Positions 25,201 to 40,200 are shown, counted from the stretch's first letter. The stretch: DNA of 64,000 nucleotides from Eumeta japonica (GCA_005406025.1 BGZK01001312.1:62001-126000); one strand, 5' to 3'. Notes: generated by a model not told the origin, from the sequence alone. A program made the numbers and translations.

Positions 25201-28200
25201 TCTGATTTCAAAATTCCATTCATGTTCATCCTATGAACGTAAAGGTTGAAATTCTGAGTGATTTCAATCTCCGTCAAAGGGCTGAGAAGGACATTCCTCC
25301 ATTCTCTAAGAAGGTTTTCAATTTTCTCTGTCAGTCCAGGTGGATCATCATAATCCCTTGCCTAAAGAAATCAGAAAGGTTGCATTAGGAATTTTAAAAC
25401 ATTTAAATTGAAATTAGAAAATCATGTTTAAAAAATATGAATGAATAAAAAGAGTGAAAAACTACACTGATATGAGAAACGATCACGAAAAGAGTAAAAA
25501 GATGAGATAAGACAAAATACAGGAGTTAACAGTTTTGTTGTCATAGAAATACTTAGGTCTCTGGATTTCATAACTTTGTTCAATATTCTACATCTGCTGA
25601 TTATTCTTAGGTTGATTTCTTTATATGTTTGGTCCTTAGTGGATATGAACTGGTTTATATATGAATACCCGTTTACCTACTCCAGTGAATGATAGCACAT
25701 TTTTATTTGTATTTTGATTTGAGTTTGTTAGTAGTTTCATTTTTGTTCTATTAAATATTAATCCCGCCTTAGCACTCTCTTCTTCCCTTAATGTTTGGAT
25801 CATGACTTCCAGCTTAAATGTATTGAAGTACTATTAATTGTGAATTACAAAATCTTTGAAACCCTAAAATTTACAAAATTTAAACTTTACAGGCGGGTTA
25901 AATATTTAGGTTTTGTTCACTTAATTTTTCAGACTTTCTTGATAATGGATTCCTTATTATTAAAAATTCAAAATTTATCTCTTGATAAGAATAAATTTCT
26001 GATTAGAAAAAACAAATTATATGTTTTAGGTATTTCAGAAAAATCTTTCATGACATTTTTGAAATTGATCACGAAAAGTACATACATTTTTGACAGAAAT
26101 GTAAAACCGATACAGAAAAGATGAAAATCAATTGATTTAGGTTTGAATCAACAAAAATATAATTTATTTTATATTCATGTCCATAAAATCACAGGTAGGC
26201 ATTCGTAACAATATAAATAGTCAATCCTTTTACATTATGAGTTATATTAATTAATAATGTTAAACACTTCCTTCAAATAGAGAACCTTTAAATATATGTA
26301 TGCATATCGAACATTTGAATACGTACCCGAACTTGAAGTATTCCAGTATGAATATGTGCAGTGGGTCCAAGTGAGCGTTCTCCTAAAAGCAAACTCGGAT
26401 CTTGGTTCAGTCGTAGAACTTCGATTAGTGTGGACAGTCCTTCTGGAGGTGAAGTGCGAGAATGTGCCGCGACGCGACCGAGAGCCTCGATCGTGTTGCA
26501 TAGGTCTGATTCACTCAAGTAAATGTTGTTTCTGTCTTCAATTAAATACACTCTAACTAACTGCATAGCAAACGCTACCGCAACATAATTATTTCCATTG
26601 TCCATCATATGCACGAGTGCTATGTCATACTATAAAAATATTTATGATTAAATTAATATACTATTTGTGGATTACTCAATAAGTGATTACTTCTAAACTC
26701 CTGTCACTTTACTCACCTGAGGCCAGTTTATCAAGTGATTCTGTATTAAACAATCAACAGCCTCTAAATTGAATCTCAACTCATCTCTGCACTGAGTTAA
26801 ACACAAAGTGATTTGCTTTGTTGTCCATACATGCCCATAGACACGTGCATCTTCAAGAAGCTTTAATACTCGAAGGTAGATTTCACGGTATCGATTCATC
26901 GCTTCCACTATTTCAGTGTTGTTTCCAGGAACAATAATGTGACTGTCGAGAAGACCTTCTACAGCCTGAAGAAAATTTAAAAATGTTTATTTGAAATTTA
27001 TTTCATGAATTCAATTAAATAAACAATGTGAGAACTTTATACCTTTTGTAATAAAGCAAATCCAGACATAAAATCACGATTTCGTCTAGCTAAAATGAGA
27101 CATTCCAAGAGGGAATGCATATTTGCCACTTGAACTGTGAGGACAGCGCTGTTGACAGTATTACTCAGGAACAACTCAGCAGCATTAATCAAAGACGACA
27201 TTTCATCTGTACCATACATTTGTGTGGGGTTCATAACCTGATTAAAAGGAATTTGGGGTAATTCTTGCACAGTAGGTTTTGGTACAAACATACCTACGTC
27301 TCTCATTGGCGCGAATCCAGGGATATTGCAAGCAAATTCCTCATAAACAGCTATTTGAGAATCGGTAGGACCACCGACTCGTAGACGTACCCTTTCAGGA
27401 ATTCGCTCAGTTTGATAACTTAAAACAAGTGGATCATAATACCGTCTGCCCTCTTGTCGTGAGATCTTTCGCATTTCGTAATCGCTCATGAGTCTCTGAT
27501 CCAAATCAGGTAATGCTTTCTCCACTGCAGTTTTTTGAATGAATGTACAAGCCAACTCCATATTTTCTGTGGCCAACACGGCTGCAGCAGATTCAATTAT
27601 TTCTTTCTGTAAAATTAATGTAACATTATTTAAACAATTCTTCAGTTGATTTCACAATGTTGTAGCTAGTATTTACCTGTTGTGGCGTAGCCGGTACTAA
27701 GGCGGAAAGGAATGCAGTTTTCAAATTAGTGCTTATTGTTGAAATTATCTGTTCTCTGCATGTTATCATCGCCATACCAGCTGTAAGATTTCGCGTCATG
27801 TGGTGAGCACAAGTACGCATTCTAACTTCATCAGGATCCAAAGCAAAATCTTTTTTGATAATCTGTTCACATGTGGTCAAAGCGTATTTTATAGACCTGT
27901 CTACAACTGGATGTATCCATTCTTGAATAGATCTTTCAATAGCCGGTTTAACAAATTGTTTCAAATGAGGATAATTTTGGAATAGAATAATATGAGGATT
28001 ATACACAATTTTTTGTGCAAACGTAGATGTAGATAAAACACTAACATCTAAATAATTAAATCTGGGCTCAGGTAGTCCTAAGTAATTGGGATCACTGGAA
28101 ACTAAAGTATTTGTAGGAGTAGAAGAGGTAACAGCTAAATCATCAGCTGATATCATAGGTGTTTGAGGGGCCATCAATGGCATTTGAGGAGTAGGTACAA

Positions 28201-31200
28201 CAATTGGTTGATTAACTGGCATTGACGTAGATTCCTTTTTATTAGGCTGTGAAAGTTGAAATTCGATCTGTCTCAATTTTTCTGGATCTTTTAAATATAC
28301 AGTAGGTTTCAAAGATGATATTTCTAAATTGAGATTTTTACATAAGACTTCAATTTCAAATTTCAAATTCAACTTTAAATCAGGTTCTTGATGCAATTCT
28401 GCCAACACATTCATGAGTGCCATAGTCCATGGATTTGGGGGCTTGAAGACAACACTTTTAGCACAAGACTCCAAAACCTTAGCCACAAATGGCACCACAT
28501 ACAGAAGTTCTTGTTGAACCTTATGATATGCTTCTAACAGGAGCGCTTTTAAGTCTAAATCAATCTGCAGTATTGGTACATTGCGTGCTAATGTTAACAT
28601 CCCCAGCCAGTGGCCAAGATTCTTTAATAAAGACCTATCTGAAAAATTAGCTATACCCTTGTCAGACTGTAACAACACTTTTATATTTCTGTATGTTTCT
28701 TTTATTACAAGGTTATTTAAATCACGAATTTTCAATACGTCTAAAAAGTTGGCATACAACGCATGAAAATTAAACTCAATAGATGCTCTTTTCATGACCA
28801 AGTATTGAGCTAGCCACGGGTGATACTCATCTGTTATTATCTCTTTCAGTTCTTCACATTTTGTTTGCAGATTTAACTGGCTGAGGTTATTGAATATAAA
28901 AGCAGTTTTGTCTTGAATACTTTCAGGTGGTGCAGTAATTTTTCCTTCTCTGTCTGTGGCTGTTAGCAAGGTATCAATGTTGGTAGCATTAGCAATTGAT
29001 GGCCGGGTGTTCAAAGTACCGCTTGCTGTTGTGGTTGTAACTTTAGGCATAACGGCAATAGATGGCGGTGCACATACCACTGTTCTGAAAAGGATATTTA
29101 TTAACCATAAATAACAAATTATAAGAGAAGTGATTTTAGAATCATATTACAATTTTTGTAATGTATCATTTAGTAATTTGGTAAATACTATAATAAAAAA
29201 TGTGACTAAAAACTACAATTACCGATATGGTGCAGAAACGGTTACAACATTATTCTGATTAAGTATTGCTGCAAGACTACTTGGAAGAACTGCTCCTTGT
29301 GGTTTGGTGGGAGGTTCTTGACTTTGAAGACCATATTCAACATATTCTATAAGATGTGGTGGAAATTCAGTGAAATGTGGGATTGCACGTACATGTTCAC
29401 AATATTTATGGTAATCTTTTAAGCGCGACTTAAACCTGTCTAAAGCAGCTATTCCAAAATAATACATTTTAGATCCTTCAGGCTTTCGTAAAGCATCCAA
29501 AACAAATCTAAGTGCCAAACCCAAAGACACATAGCTGGGTACTAATCCTTTTTCAATGATACCTCCGAATAACTGAGCAGTGATGTGAAGTTCTTTGTCT
29601 GGGTATTGAGGAAAGAATTTATATTCTTCAAAAAGATTTCGTAACATACAAGTAAATACTTCTCTTTCTCTATCATTAGGAGAATCCTGAAATTTTTTCA
29701 ACATGTTGAGAACTTCATCAATGGAAAGAGTTGGATGTGGTGGATGATTATAGATCCTTTGAAAGTATCCATTGGCTTCATCCTCAATTTCCTTTGACAC
29801 TGTATGTACCATTTCATTGAACTGAATAGTTTCAGGGATTCTTGGTTTATCTATTGTTGGCGCAGGGGCCATTCTTGTTGTTAAAGTACTCATGCCTGCC
29901 ACATTAGCATTATGCTGTATGGGCATCATTGCAAATGGACTATTGGGTCCAGCGCCCATTAGACGAGATGGAGATCCCGGTGTTGTCACTAATGGCCCGA
30001 GTGTGCCCGGCATGGCAAAAGTTGTATTAGCAGGAGCCCCTAAATTAATATTTGCTACATTAGATGTTAAATTTGTGATTGAATCGACAGTATGAGGTGT
30101 AAATAACTGACCACTTAGGCTAGCAGGATTAAATGGGGTATCCATAACTTTATGTGGTCGTGCTAATCCTGGCATAGTTTGTCTTGTCTTGCTAAGTGTG
30201 TGGCAATTAGTAATCAGAGTGCAGATAGCATCATACAATTCTGGTTGAACATTATTCATACACAGCTGTAGACATGCCAACATAGTCGCTATAGTTTCAG
30301 GAGGTAACTGGGCCGCTTTAGGCAGTTGCTCATCTGGTATTTTTCCACTTAGTACTTGAGGACATCGTCTTTGTAAGAATTTTACCATTGCAGACACAAA
30401 AGTCTCTCCGTGATCTCTTATTTTATCAGTCAACCATTTGTCCAGCTTTAAATATTCACGTCTTGATGCTAAACAAGCTAAATCAATCACAAATGGAAAA
30501 GGTTGTGCATTAAGCAATAACGACAAAGCTTTTAGATCTTGAGCAACATCAAGTATTCTTGAAAGTTTTGATTGATCACTCTCTCCTCGAATATACCAGT
30601 CTGCCATAGAATGCATTATTATATGTTTTATATTCGGATTTTGTGAATGCCAAGCATGGTGCAATATTATTCCAGAGTTAGGATGATTTCCTAGAAATAT
30701 GGGTATTAATGTTGTAAACAACTCTTGCCTGAATGCTGTAATTGGTGGGCTAATTTGAAGCAACGTCAAGAATAGTACATCTGGACAGTATTGTATTGGG
30801 ATTTTGAATAAATCATGAACTTGCATATAATAACCTCTATCGGCTGCATGTAAAAGTAATTCCACTAAATAAAGACATCTCCATGTTCCAACTTCCTTGT
30901 TGTCTGCTTCTGGAGGCAATTTTAATATGTCTATTGAAACTGGATGAAAAGGATAATCTGCAAAACTAAATATATCTGGGAACTTCAATATGTTACTAAT
31001 CAAACTCATTTGTCCTTCCAGATTAGCCCATCTTCGACAGAGATAATCTACTGGAAAAACATTGGCAGGGTAACCTGCACTCTGCAGTCCTAATCTTAAG
31101 ATGGTGAATAATAAACATAGACCTTGTCTATCGGGAATTATAAATTCTGGATGATCTAAATGCAGTATAACTTCTTTCCAATTGAGATTTGAAACTAGTT

Positions 31201-34200
31201 CTTTTAACGTTTGTACAAACACTTCAGCATTCCACGAATCACAATGCCCATGAGTTATAGAGTCTTTCTTTGTGTCGTGACTTGTCCAAAAATTTCCAGG
31301 TGTTTGTATTTGTGGTCCATCTTGCATTGTAGCTTGATAGCGCACCATCATTGATATAATTTTAGCCACATCAACTGCATTTGGCTCTCGTGCACCAAAA
31401 TTCACCATGTGACTTTTGCATTCTTCCACTGATGATGTAAATGAATAACCTATATCCCGAATTATTTCTACCAAAGAATTGTCCATCATTGCTGCTGCCA
31501 TGTCATCGGCTGTTGTCATTTCCTTTAGAGGAGTTTCTGTAATGTCTGGATACAATAAAGGAGCAAGTATTATAGGAACTAACTCCCGGGGAAAATCAGA
31601 ACGCAGCCTGTTTAAGAACAAATCCTTTGTGACAGGCGCTAAACGGAAATTATCATTTGCCAAACTACTCAAGAGAACTTGTAAAACTTCGGCGCTGCAT
31701 TCTTGAAGCCCAGCGCGGTCCACTTGATGTCCTCTTTCTACAAGTAAAATACACTTTTGAATGTAAATGCTCAGCATTATCATAGACACAAAAATCAAAA
31801 TTTATCTTAACTCACCAGCATCTAGATAACAATTTATGAGTTCTAGAAATTTCTTTTTCAAATGTTGTTTTGCAAGTGTAACAATTTCAGGTTTAGACGA
31901 ATTTCTTAAAACCAAAGAAAAAGCAACATCTTCTGCAGTCGTTAATTTCAGTAGTCTTGATAGTCGACCGAGTAATATATTTGAAGGAGATAAGATCTAA
32001 AATCGAGCAATGTTTTTATAAAAAAAAATAAAAATAACCATTGTTTTAATATATATTACAAACACATTACACTTTATTGTACCTTTAAATATTTACAGGT
32101 TAAGTGATTTGAATAATAGTATTAGAGTCAACATAAAAAATTATATTATAAAAATCTTTCACAGCTACCACTGTATGTGCTTAATAAAAAAAAATATTAA
32201 AAAGAAAATAGTAATAAACCTAGAGAATTTTTCAAGTAGTTTTCCAACATTGATTATGTTCACTTTATAGTATAAAGCCAACAATAGACATATTTTTATA
32301 ATTGCATACTTCGATTCATTAACATATTTACTTCTTTATATCCATAGCTGGGCATTAACTCGTTAATCCGTTAATCGTTAATTAACGAATTTAACATTTT
32401 GAATAACGAATTGACTTTTAAGTTAACTTAAAAATATGTTAACGGACTCGTTAACTTCCATTAAATTTTCCAAAGTCCGTTAATCGTTTATTCAGTAGAT
32501 ACCGCACGTACCGCGAAAAACATGTTCCGATATGTACGTTCGAGGCGGTCGACAAGTGCGGCGCGGCGCCGTGCAGAGAGTGAAATGACACTATTTTGTG
32601 GGCGGGTGTAAGTAAGAAAATTGCGAAGGATTCATATGATTCAGGTTCATTTCTTTGCGCGGGCACATACAGTGACAAGTGTTTTGTTTGTTTTTTTGTT
32701 AAGTATACAAATACTACATACTTTGTGTACTGTCAGTGATAGTTTGCATATGTACAGTGTGCATGTGTACACTTTATAAATACATATAAAGAAACAGTGT
32801 TCTGTGCGAAAAAAAACCATAATATCATGGAATCGGATTCGAGTTCCACTACAGACGAAAATCTGTGGCTACATTTAAATGACAATATTAATTTTGTATC
32901 CAGATCAGGAGAACAAATACTTTTTGAGTGTAAACAATGCTTACCTAAATAAACAAAAATAAAAGCTCATATATCGAGCCTCAACAATCTTAAACAACAC
33001 ATAAATAGAGTGCACGAGTCCCAACACATACAATTTGAAGAGATGGTCAAGATGGGGTCAAACCGGGATAAGCCAGAGGAGAATTGCTTATTCCGATAAA
33101 AATTATGATAGCGGCGACACCAGCAGAAGCAATAATGGGGCGAAAATAATGCAACAGAGCCGAGACGAGCATTGGAGAATCTTTCGGCAATGCAGCTACA
33201 GGCAGTGGTGATAAAGCAAAAGTGGACCCATTTATAGTATTTTTTTTTATTTCAAACATGATTCCTTTACATGTTGTCGATAGAGAGTCATTTAGAACAT
33301 TGATAAAAATATTAAACCCCAACAAAAATTCAATTTCAAGAAGAACTTTGGGCAGACGTGTTATTGATGAACATATTCGATTGAAGCAACACTTGATTAG
33401 GTAAGTAAATTGGTGTTTTTTTTAACAGACCTAAAAGTCGCCCCACGTATCTTGGTGTGTTTTTATTTTATCTTTTTAACCGACTTCAAAAAAGGAGGAG
33501 GCGGACGCCTGGACGGATTTGAAAAATCCTTATTTTGTTTAAAAGAGTACCTACCTATCAGCGTTACAAGACGTTCCGATTTTTAGCCTGAAACTAAATG
33601 TCCCGCGCGAGACAGGCACGGTCCCATTTTTTCGAAATTTCTCAACAATAAGTAAATAGACATCCGCTGATATCATCAGTGATAATTATCCGATATTTAT
33701 TTAAAATATCAGTATTTTTTTACTACCTCTTTGGTTTTAGTATAGATTTAGTAGACAATAGAAATTGTTTACTAACAATTTTAAAAAATCTTAGTACTGT
33801 TTTTTTTAGTTTTTTCTCTCATGTCCTGCCCGCATTTACCCAATGAATCCCACTTTTGGCCTCGACTCACTGTTATTCAATAAGCATTGTATAATAGTGA
33901 GCCTAAACGGACTCCATAATCCCTATCCCTGCTAATATTAACTCTGTCTGTATGTCTGTCTGCCTTTTACGTTTTCATGACGAAATGGCTGAAACAATCT
34001 TGATGAACATTGATGGAGACGATGGAGCTTGGAATTCATTGATGGAGCTTGGAACCTGGAGACGAACATATGCTACATTTTATTCCGAAAATCCTGCAGA
34101 AACGTGACATATGGCATATAAGCATATAACCAATTTGACGCAGGTGAAGCTGCGGGAACAGCTAGTAAATAATAAATATCTATTTAATAAAAGTGCGAGT

Positions 34201-37200
34201 CATACACTCACACAGTATAATATCAAATTAAACAGACATTTGAAGTCGGTTATTTTTAGTTTAGCTTCTAGTTTTAAAAAAAAAATCTTATTCTTTATTG
34301 TATATGAGCAAACGAAATGATAACCAATGAAAAAGACGTACATAGGCGAGCTTATCTCTAATTAATTTAAAATAATTGTTACACATTTCATAAAATAGGT
34401 ACGCGAGCATATGTATAATTTGATGAGATGTAAAGTGATGACTTTATAAATTTCATTTCAGTTTACTTGGAAAAATTGATTGGGTGGCAACAACGGCTGA
34501 CTTGGTTAACTCACAACAAAAATTATTTAGGCATGACAGTTCACTGGTTAGATCCTACTACGAAAGCCAGAATGCATGCAGTATTATAGTGCAAACGAGT
34601 AAAAAGTCATCACACATACAATGTCCTGGTGCAGGCAATGATCGACAATCACTATGAATTTCATATAGATAAAAAAATTACAAGGTTAGCTTAATTAACA
34701 AGTCTCCTTTTTGTTTATTTTTTTATTTTCATATAGAAATGAAACTTTGTACCTGTTTATGTGAATGGACACAATAAGTATTTGATAAAAAGTCTCAACA
34801 AACTAGTCTAAAGCATGTTTTTTTTTAAATCTAATTTTAGGACTACTACAGATAACGGCAGTAACTTTATTAAAGCATTTGTGCAATTTGGCACGGAGAC
34901 CGACACACTCCCAGATCTAACATCATGTAATTTAGAGTCGGAATCTGATAATAATATTGACAATCTTTTAAATCCAAACTCAGAAGATGATGACTAAGAA
35001 TTGATTTCAATAGAAAATATACTAAATACGCCGGATCATTACCAGTGCAATGAAAATGATGAAGACATATTAGAAAACTTCAATACTTTGGCAGTTCACA
35101 TGAGATGTGCTGCGCATGTGTTAAATTTGGTCGCAAGCAAAAATGCAGATGCTGATCTAAAATAACTGTATTCAAGACTTCTTACAAAAGTGCCATAGCT
35201 AAATCACGTGCTCTCTGGAATCGGCAGTCATATAGTACTGTAGCAGCAGATAGCAGTTATGCTGAATTAGACAGAGACTCCTCCTTCCAAATACAACGAG
35301 GTGGAACTCTGAATGAATGAATGATGCTATTGCTATTCTTAACAGAATATTGGAAAAAAAGGCCCTCTCTTCTCAGAATTATGACTCAGCTAAAAATTCC
35401 GACTTTCATTGACCAAGGTGTGACTGTAATGGAGTATGCAAAGGTAAATTGCATGCCTTAAGCCTGAGTATGGGTATGCTTCTACTGTCGCCTGAAAATC
35501 CCGTCTACACTGGGTGTGACCATGATAACTAAAAAACTATTTAACTTTTAAACTTGATTTCTTTTTCAATTTCATCACTAATCGATTAGGAATAACTGTA
35601 TTGATAATAACTGCTTGATATAGTACCGATTAGTTGTAATTGAATTTTTTAATTGGCAGTTTTTCATGTTTTGATCTGCCATTTTACTTAAATATCTAAA
35701 ATAGAGGTTTACATTGAGCGTGAAGTTGTTTAGTATTGAATATTTTTCCAAATTTTTTGTTAATTATATCAAATTTAGCTGCTGCATTTCTCCCGATGAC
35801 AGAATTTCCGTCAATTTTTTTTCTTGTCCTAATTAATATCATACATATTATTTAGTTGAGTAAATTCTAAGTATAACATTAAATGAAAAGTTAGTAAGTA
35901 TATGCGAGCTGATCGCAAAAGCCGCAAAACATAAAAAACTGAAACATCTTTTAAACATAATTTATTAATGAATATATACGGAAATATGTGATGATATAAA
36001 ACGCGCACTTCAAGAAAGAAAATTTATAATTAAAAATGAAATGAAACAAGATGTTATAAAAATTCATCCTTATTACTTGAGAGTAAATAATTAAAAAAAA
36101 TTACTTATTAATATTGTTATGTATATAATATACTTTTGCATACGTGTATAATTTATTTTTGCAGCACGCGTTAATACAGTCTAAAGCAGATTATGTTATA
36201 ATAACGTGCTTAGGACGAAACTAGCATACTACAGTGGAATCTCAATAACTCGAATGTCAAGGGAAATGCAAAAAAATTCGAGTTAATGAGTTTTCAATTT
36301 AACAAGAACTTCGAGATACATATGACTGTGTCAACAAGGGACAAACATAACATTCACAGCTGTGTTACTTAGAAAGTTTCATGAATGTATTCATTCATTG
36401 CACAAACAAAAACAAGATTAGAAGCCCCCAACCCGGAACATTCATTTTGGAATTTATTGCTATTATTTCTGGGAAGTCCAAATAAGACTGCATTATATTT
36501 TACCTACTACGACTTACGGAGTCTCCTTTTTGAAATTCGAGTTATAGAGTATAAATACGTATTATCAATACTTAATAGGGAAATAACATTTTGTTCGAGT
36601 TACAAAGTCTAAATAATTCGAGATACCGCGTATTTAGGGGTTCATCGAAAGGGAATGGCAATTTTTTTCAACTTACTGAGGACTACGACTTAACGAGGTT
36701 CGAGTTATTGAAATTCCACTGTACACCATGATTTTTTCCGAATACATGGTTAGTATTTTTTTCTCTCTTTTCTAATTAGATCTTTCCTGACTTGAAAGAC
36801 AGTCTGTTACTAATAACGTCAAAAGCTTTAATGTGATGACATATTGACAGAAATTTAAAGATTTTTTTTTTGACTGAAATTTTTATTGGTAATAATCGTT
36901 TTTACTTCAAACAGTTTTTAATTTTTGCATTATGTTGTCTAATAAATATCAAATTATCTATCCTTTTTTCGATTCAAGTTTACTATAAAACTATTTAAAA
37001 ATCAAAATTAAAAAAAATAGGATTTTTGGTGAAAAGCTCATATGTTATCATAAACCTCTAATTTAAATAACATATGTATGGCATGAGCGCTTAAGGTATG
37101 CATATTTAGTTTTACCAAATTTTTTATATATATACTAGCTTTTGGCCCGCGATGTAGCGGTCTTTCGATTTTCCTGTAGAAGATCAACATTTTTCCACAT

Positions 37201-40200
37201 TAAAAAGTAGCCTATGTTTTTTTTCTATAATAAAGTCCATTATACAATCCTAAATAATGATTTTATTAAAAAGGCATTTTTAATTATTGGAAAGATTATA
37301 TATTACTTCACTTACTGTAAAGATTATATAATGAACTCTATTAAATGATATCCATGTGGAGAGATAGTGATATTATTCTTTCTCCGATGTCACACGGATA
37401 CATTTTTTTTCATACCATGTCATTTATATTGTTAATACTTATTTACAGGTTATGGCACCTGTCGCTAGTGCCCTCGATCATATTCAAGGAGAAGCTCAAG
37501 CATATCTCGGATCACTGCAACTGACAATTGCAGCAACTGTTTAAATTAAAAATTATAAAGTCTAAGGGCCTAATAAACTGCACAGCTTTAGCCGATGCCT
37601 TATTAAATGGCATAGAGAGGTTTGGATCACTTCTGGATGATGAACAGTGCCAACTTGCTGCAACTTTTCACCCGAACTTCCGGTTGATATGGTTGGAAAA
37701 GTATGACAGCAGTCGAGTAGATGCAGTAAAAAAATGCATGGAAAAAAGGTAGAAGAGGCATTACAACAAGTTGTTGAAAGTTCGAAAGACAGACATAGTT
37801 TAAGTGGCGGAAGCAGCAACGCGAGTAACAACGACAATGATGAGAATGACTTTTCAATTCTGTCACTCAGTCTAAAGAAAAACATAAGAGCCACAAATCT
37901 TTAAAGAGTAAAGCTCAAAATCTCCTCAAATGTGGCTAGACATGAAATCGAAAAACTCATTAAATATACTACTGCTATACCCTCAAGCACTGCAGTCTTC
38001 TCCACAGGCAAGGATATACGACAGCCGAAATGAGCCTCGCTTTCAGATGAGAACTTCAACAGATTAATGTTCATGAATGGGAATATTTATATTATGCCAG
38101 ATGTCTAAATTGGACGGGTTAATATCGTTTCATCTAAGACATAAATAGTCTATGTAGCAATTCATCTAAATAGCAATTGGTCATTACATTACTATTGAAT
38201 CGTCTTAAAATTAGTTCATCTAATTAATGTTTCATCCAGAACGCAACTAGTCTACCTTAATAAAATAAATTCTAAATCTTAATCCAAATGAATGAAAAAA
38301 CACTGTTTGTCAACATGCCTATATTACACACACAATAATTATACCTGTCTTTTTTTGTTTCCAACCTACTAGCTTCCAGAACCAACAGTTTTTATAAGAT
38401 GCAATTTTTATCGCGTGTTAACGGATTAACGATTAACATTAACTAGCGTTAAATTTTCTGAAATGTAACACTTTAACTTTTAACGAAGTTAACTTTTTCA
38501 ATAATGGATTAGCAATTAACGAAGTTAATTATTTGATTAACAGTGCCCAGCCATGCTTATATGTTGTTTTACAATATTGTATACTAATACAAAAGCAATA
38601 TCTTGAGATATCTACTCGGACATCAGACGTGACCAAATCATGTATCATTATGGCTATTTAAATAAAATAGAAACAATTAGGTCTCAAAACCTGAAATAAA
38701 ATACCTTGTTTAGCACATAGGCCCACAAGATGTTATTTAATTTACACTTGTCACAATATAATGACTGATTAAAAATATTTTATTTATCTTTGCCAATTTT
38801 ATGCATATTCGGCGAAATAAGTACACTACAAGCAGAAACAGAAAATGATCTAAGATGTTATGGCCCTCTTTTAAAAGTAAATATTATATATATTATGATC
38901 ATGTTTTAGTTGAAAGTCATTGGATATTTTTTTATTTCTATACCTAATATTTATTTAAAGCAATATTCTTATTAGATTTGAAAATTATTGTATATTTCTT
39001 ATTTCTGTAATATCTAATATTTATTTAAGGCAATATTCTCATAAAAAATGTTGGATTTTTATAGAATATGATAGAAATCACTATGTATCTTAAGAAGTTG
39101 CACTGACAATTTGAAAACATAATATTTTAAAGATCTATTTTCATAAGCCAATGTCATAGTTTTGGAATATTATTAAAATTAACCAACTACCTAATTATCA
39201 TACATGTGCACTTTATTACACATATATTTGATGAATTAATTATTGATTCCAATGACTTTTACCCAATGTCGAAAAATTATGAACACATTGTAAAGAATAA
39301 GATGAACAAAAATATCATCGAAATGGTGAAGATATTTTTCATAACTATACATTAAATCACTATTACAAAAATAACATAAGCAAATAAATTACCTTTTGCA
39401 ATGATTTGTTTGGCTGATCAATAGCTTTGCAAACGACAGTGGATCGTGCCGGGTGGTTCAGCAGGGCAGTCAGGCACTGGGCAAGCAGTGAGGCATGCAC
39501 ACTGCTACCAGATGAGCTGGCCTGCTCTGCGTCCCACCCTGACTTCGCTGCCTCAGTGAGCAACCACTTCAGTAGTTCACTTTCGGCATCCAGTCCATGC
39601 AAACTAACAAGCTAAAATAAAAATGTATGATTGGCTTATGTATATGTCACTGAATAAATAAAGGAATACAGGACTGTGTACTACATTTATTTTTTATCTG
39701 ATATTACCCATTAATGTATGAAAACTAATAAAACAATTACAAAGACTATTTACCAAATCCCAAATTCACCACTGTTTCGATTCATCAATTAATGTCTGCA
39801 TACAATTTCCTTCTGGTAGATAAAGAAATGACATAATGGGACAACTTAAGATACAGACTGAAACTACAGGAGTCTCTAGTCGACTATCAAAACCTAAAAA
39901 TGTTAAATAACAGAAAAATTTATGTTGGTATGCATGCGCTTATTTTTTTTTAATATAAATATGTCATGGTTTCTTATTCAAGTAACCCTTCGACAATATA
40001 TCTAAAGTAATGACATTCAGCACCAATTACAACAATAAGTAAAAAGTCCTAATATATTTATAGAGATAAAAGCAATCAATTCTACCCATGTTGAATTTGA
40101 AGTTAACATAAATCATTAAATAAAAACAAACAGTAGACAGAACTAGAAAATAATGAATAATATCTTCTAGTCCCATACATATTTCTAATCCAACACAGCA

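Larger units (their letters stand above)
32827..38097 (+). pseudogene. ZBED-type hAT transposase, fragmented
   Basis: The start at 32827 gives [16 protein letters not shown] and a BED zinc finger ('FECKQC' ... '[12 protein letters not shown]') interrupted by a stop near 32949. Next comes '[20 protein letters not shown]' (33251-33310), the usual block after the BED finger. Then '[12 protein letters not shown]' near 34846 and '[18 protein letters not shown]' (35097-35150, the catalytic-core 'HRCAAHTLNL' motif). Later come '[13 protein letters not shown]' (37590), and '[12 protein letters not shown]' with '[15 protein letters not shown]' (38000-38085), the hAT dimerisation end. Stops, frameshifts and insertions break it. 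Some gaps are probably original introns. Confidence 0.82.
32343..38555 (+). mobile_element. hAT-superfamily (BED/ZBED-type) transposon with nested insertions
   Basis: Left terminus CATAGCTGGGCATTAACTCG and right terminus complementary to GTGCCCAGCCATG, both followed inside by degenerate 'gttaac/ttaacg' repeats. Flanks 'tttatatc' and 'cttatatg' share a TTATAT core, consistent with a worn 8-bp duplication. The interior carries a broken transposase. Inserted into it are an AACCGACTTC-bounded element, two Helitron pieces and a pogo MITE. It lies antisense to CNOT1 within intron 2. Confidence 0.8.
31997..39392 (-). other. CNOT1 intron 2 (7.4 kb)
   Basis: The largest intron. About 6.2 kb of it is the composite hAT insertion 32343-38555. 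The flanks 31997-32342 and 38556-39392 are AT-rich with no further feature. Confidence 0.85.

Noticed and set aside
25795..26124. 109-codon plus-strand ORF in CNOT1 intron 8
   Set aside because: AT-codon-biased, low complexity, no motif; partly antisense to a LINE fragment.
37562..37894. 110-codon minus-strand ORF
   Set aside because: Antisense shadow of the ZBED-type hAT transposase remnant on the plus strand.
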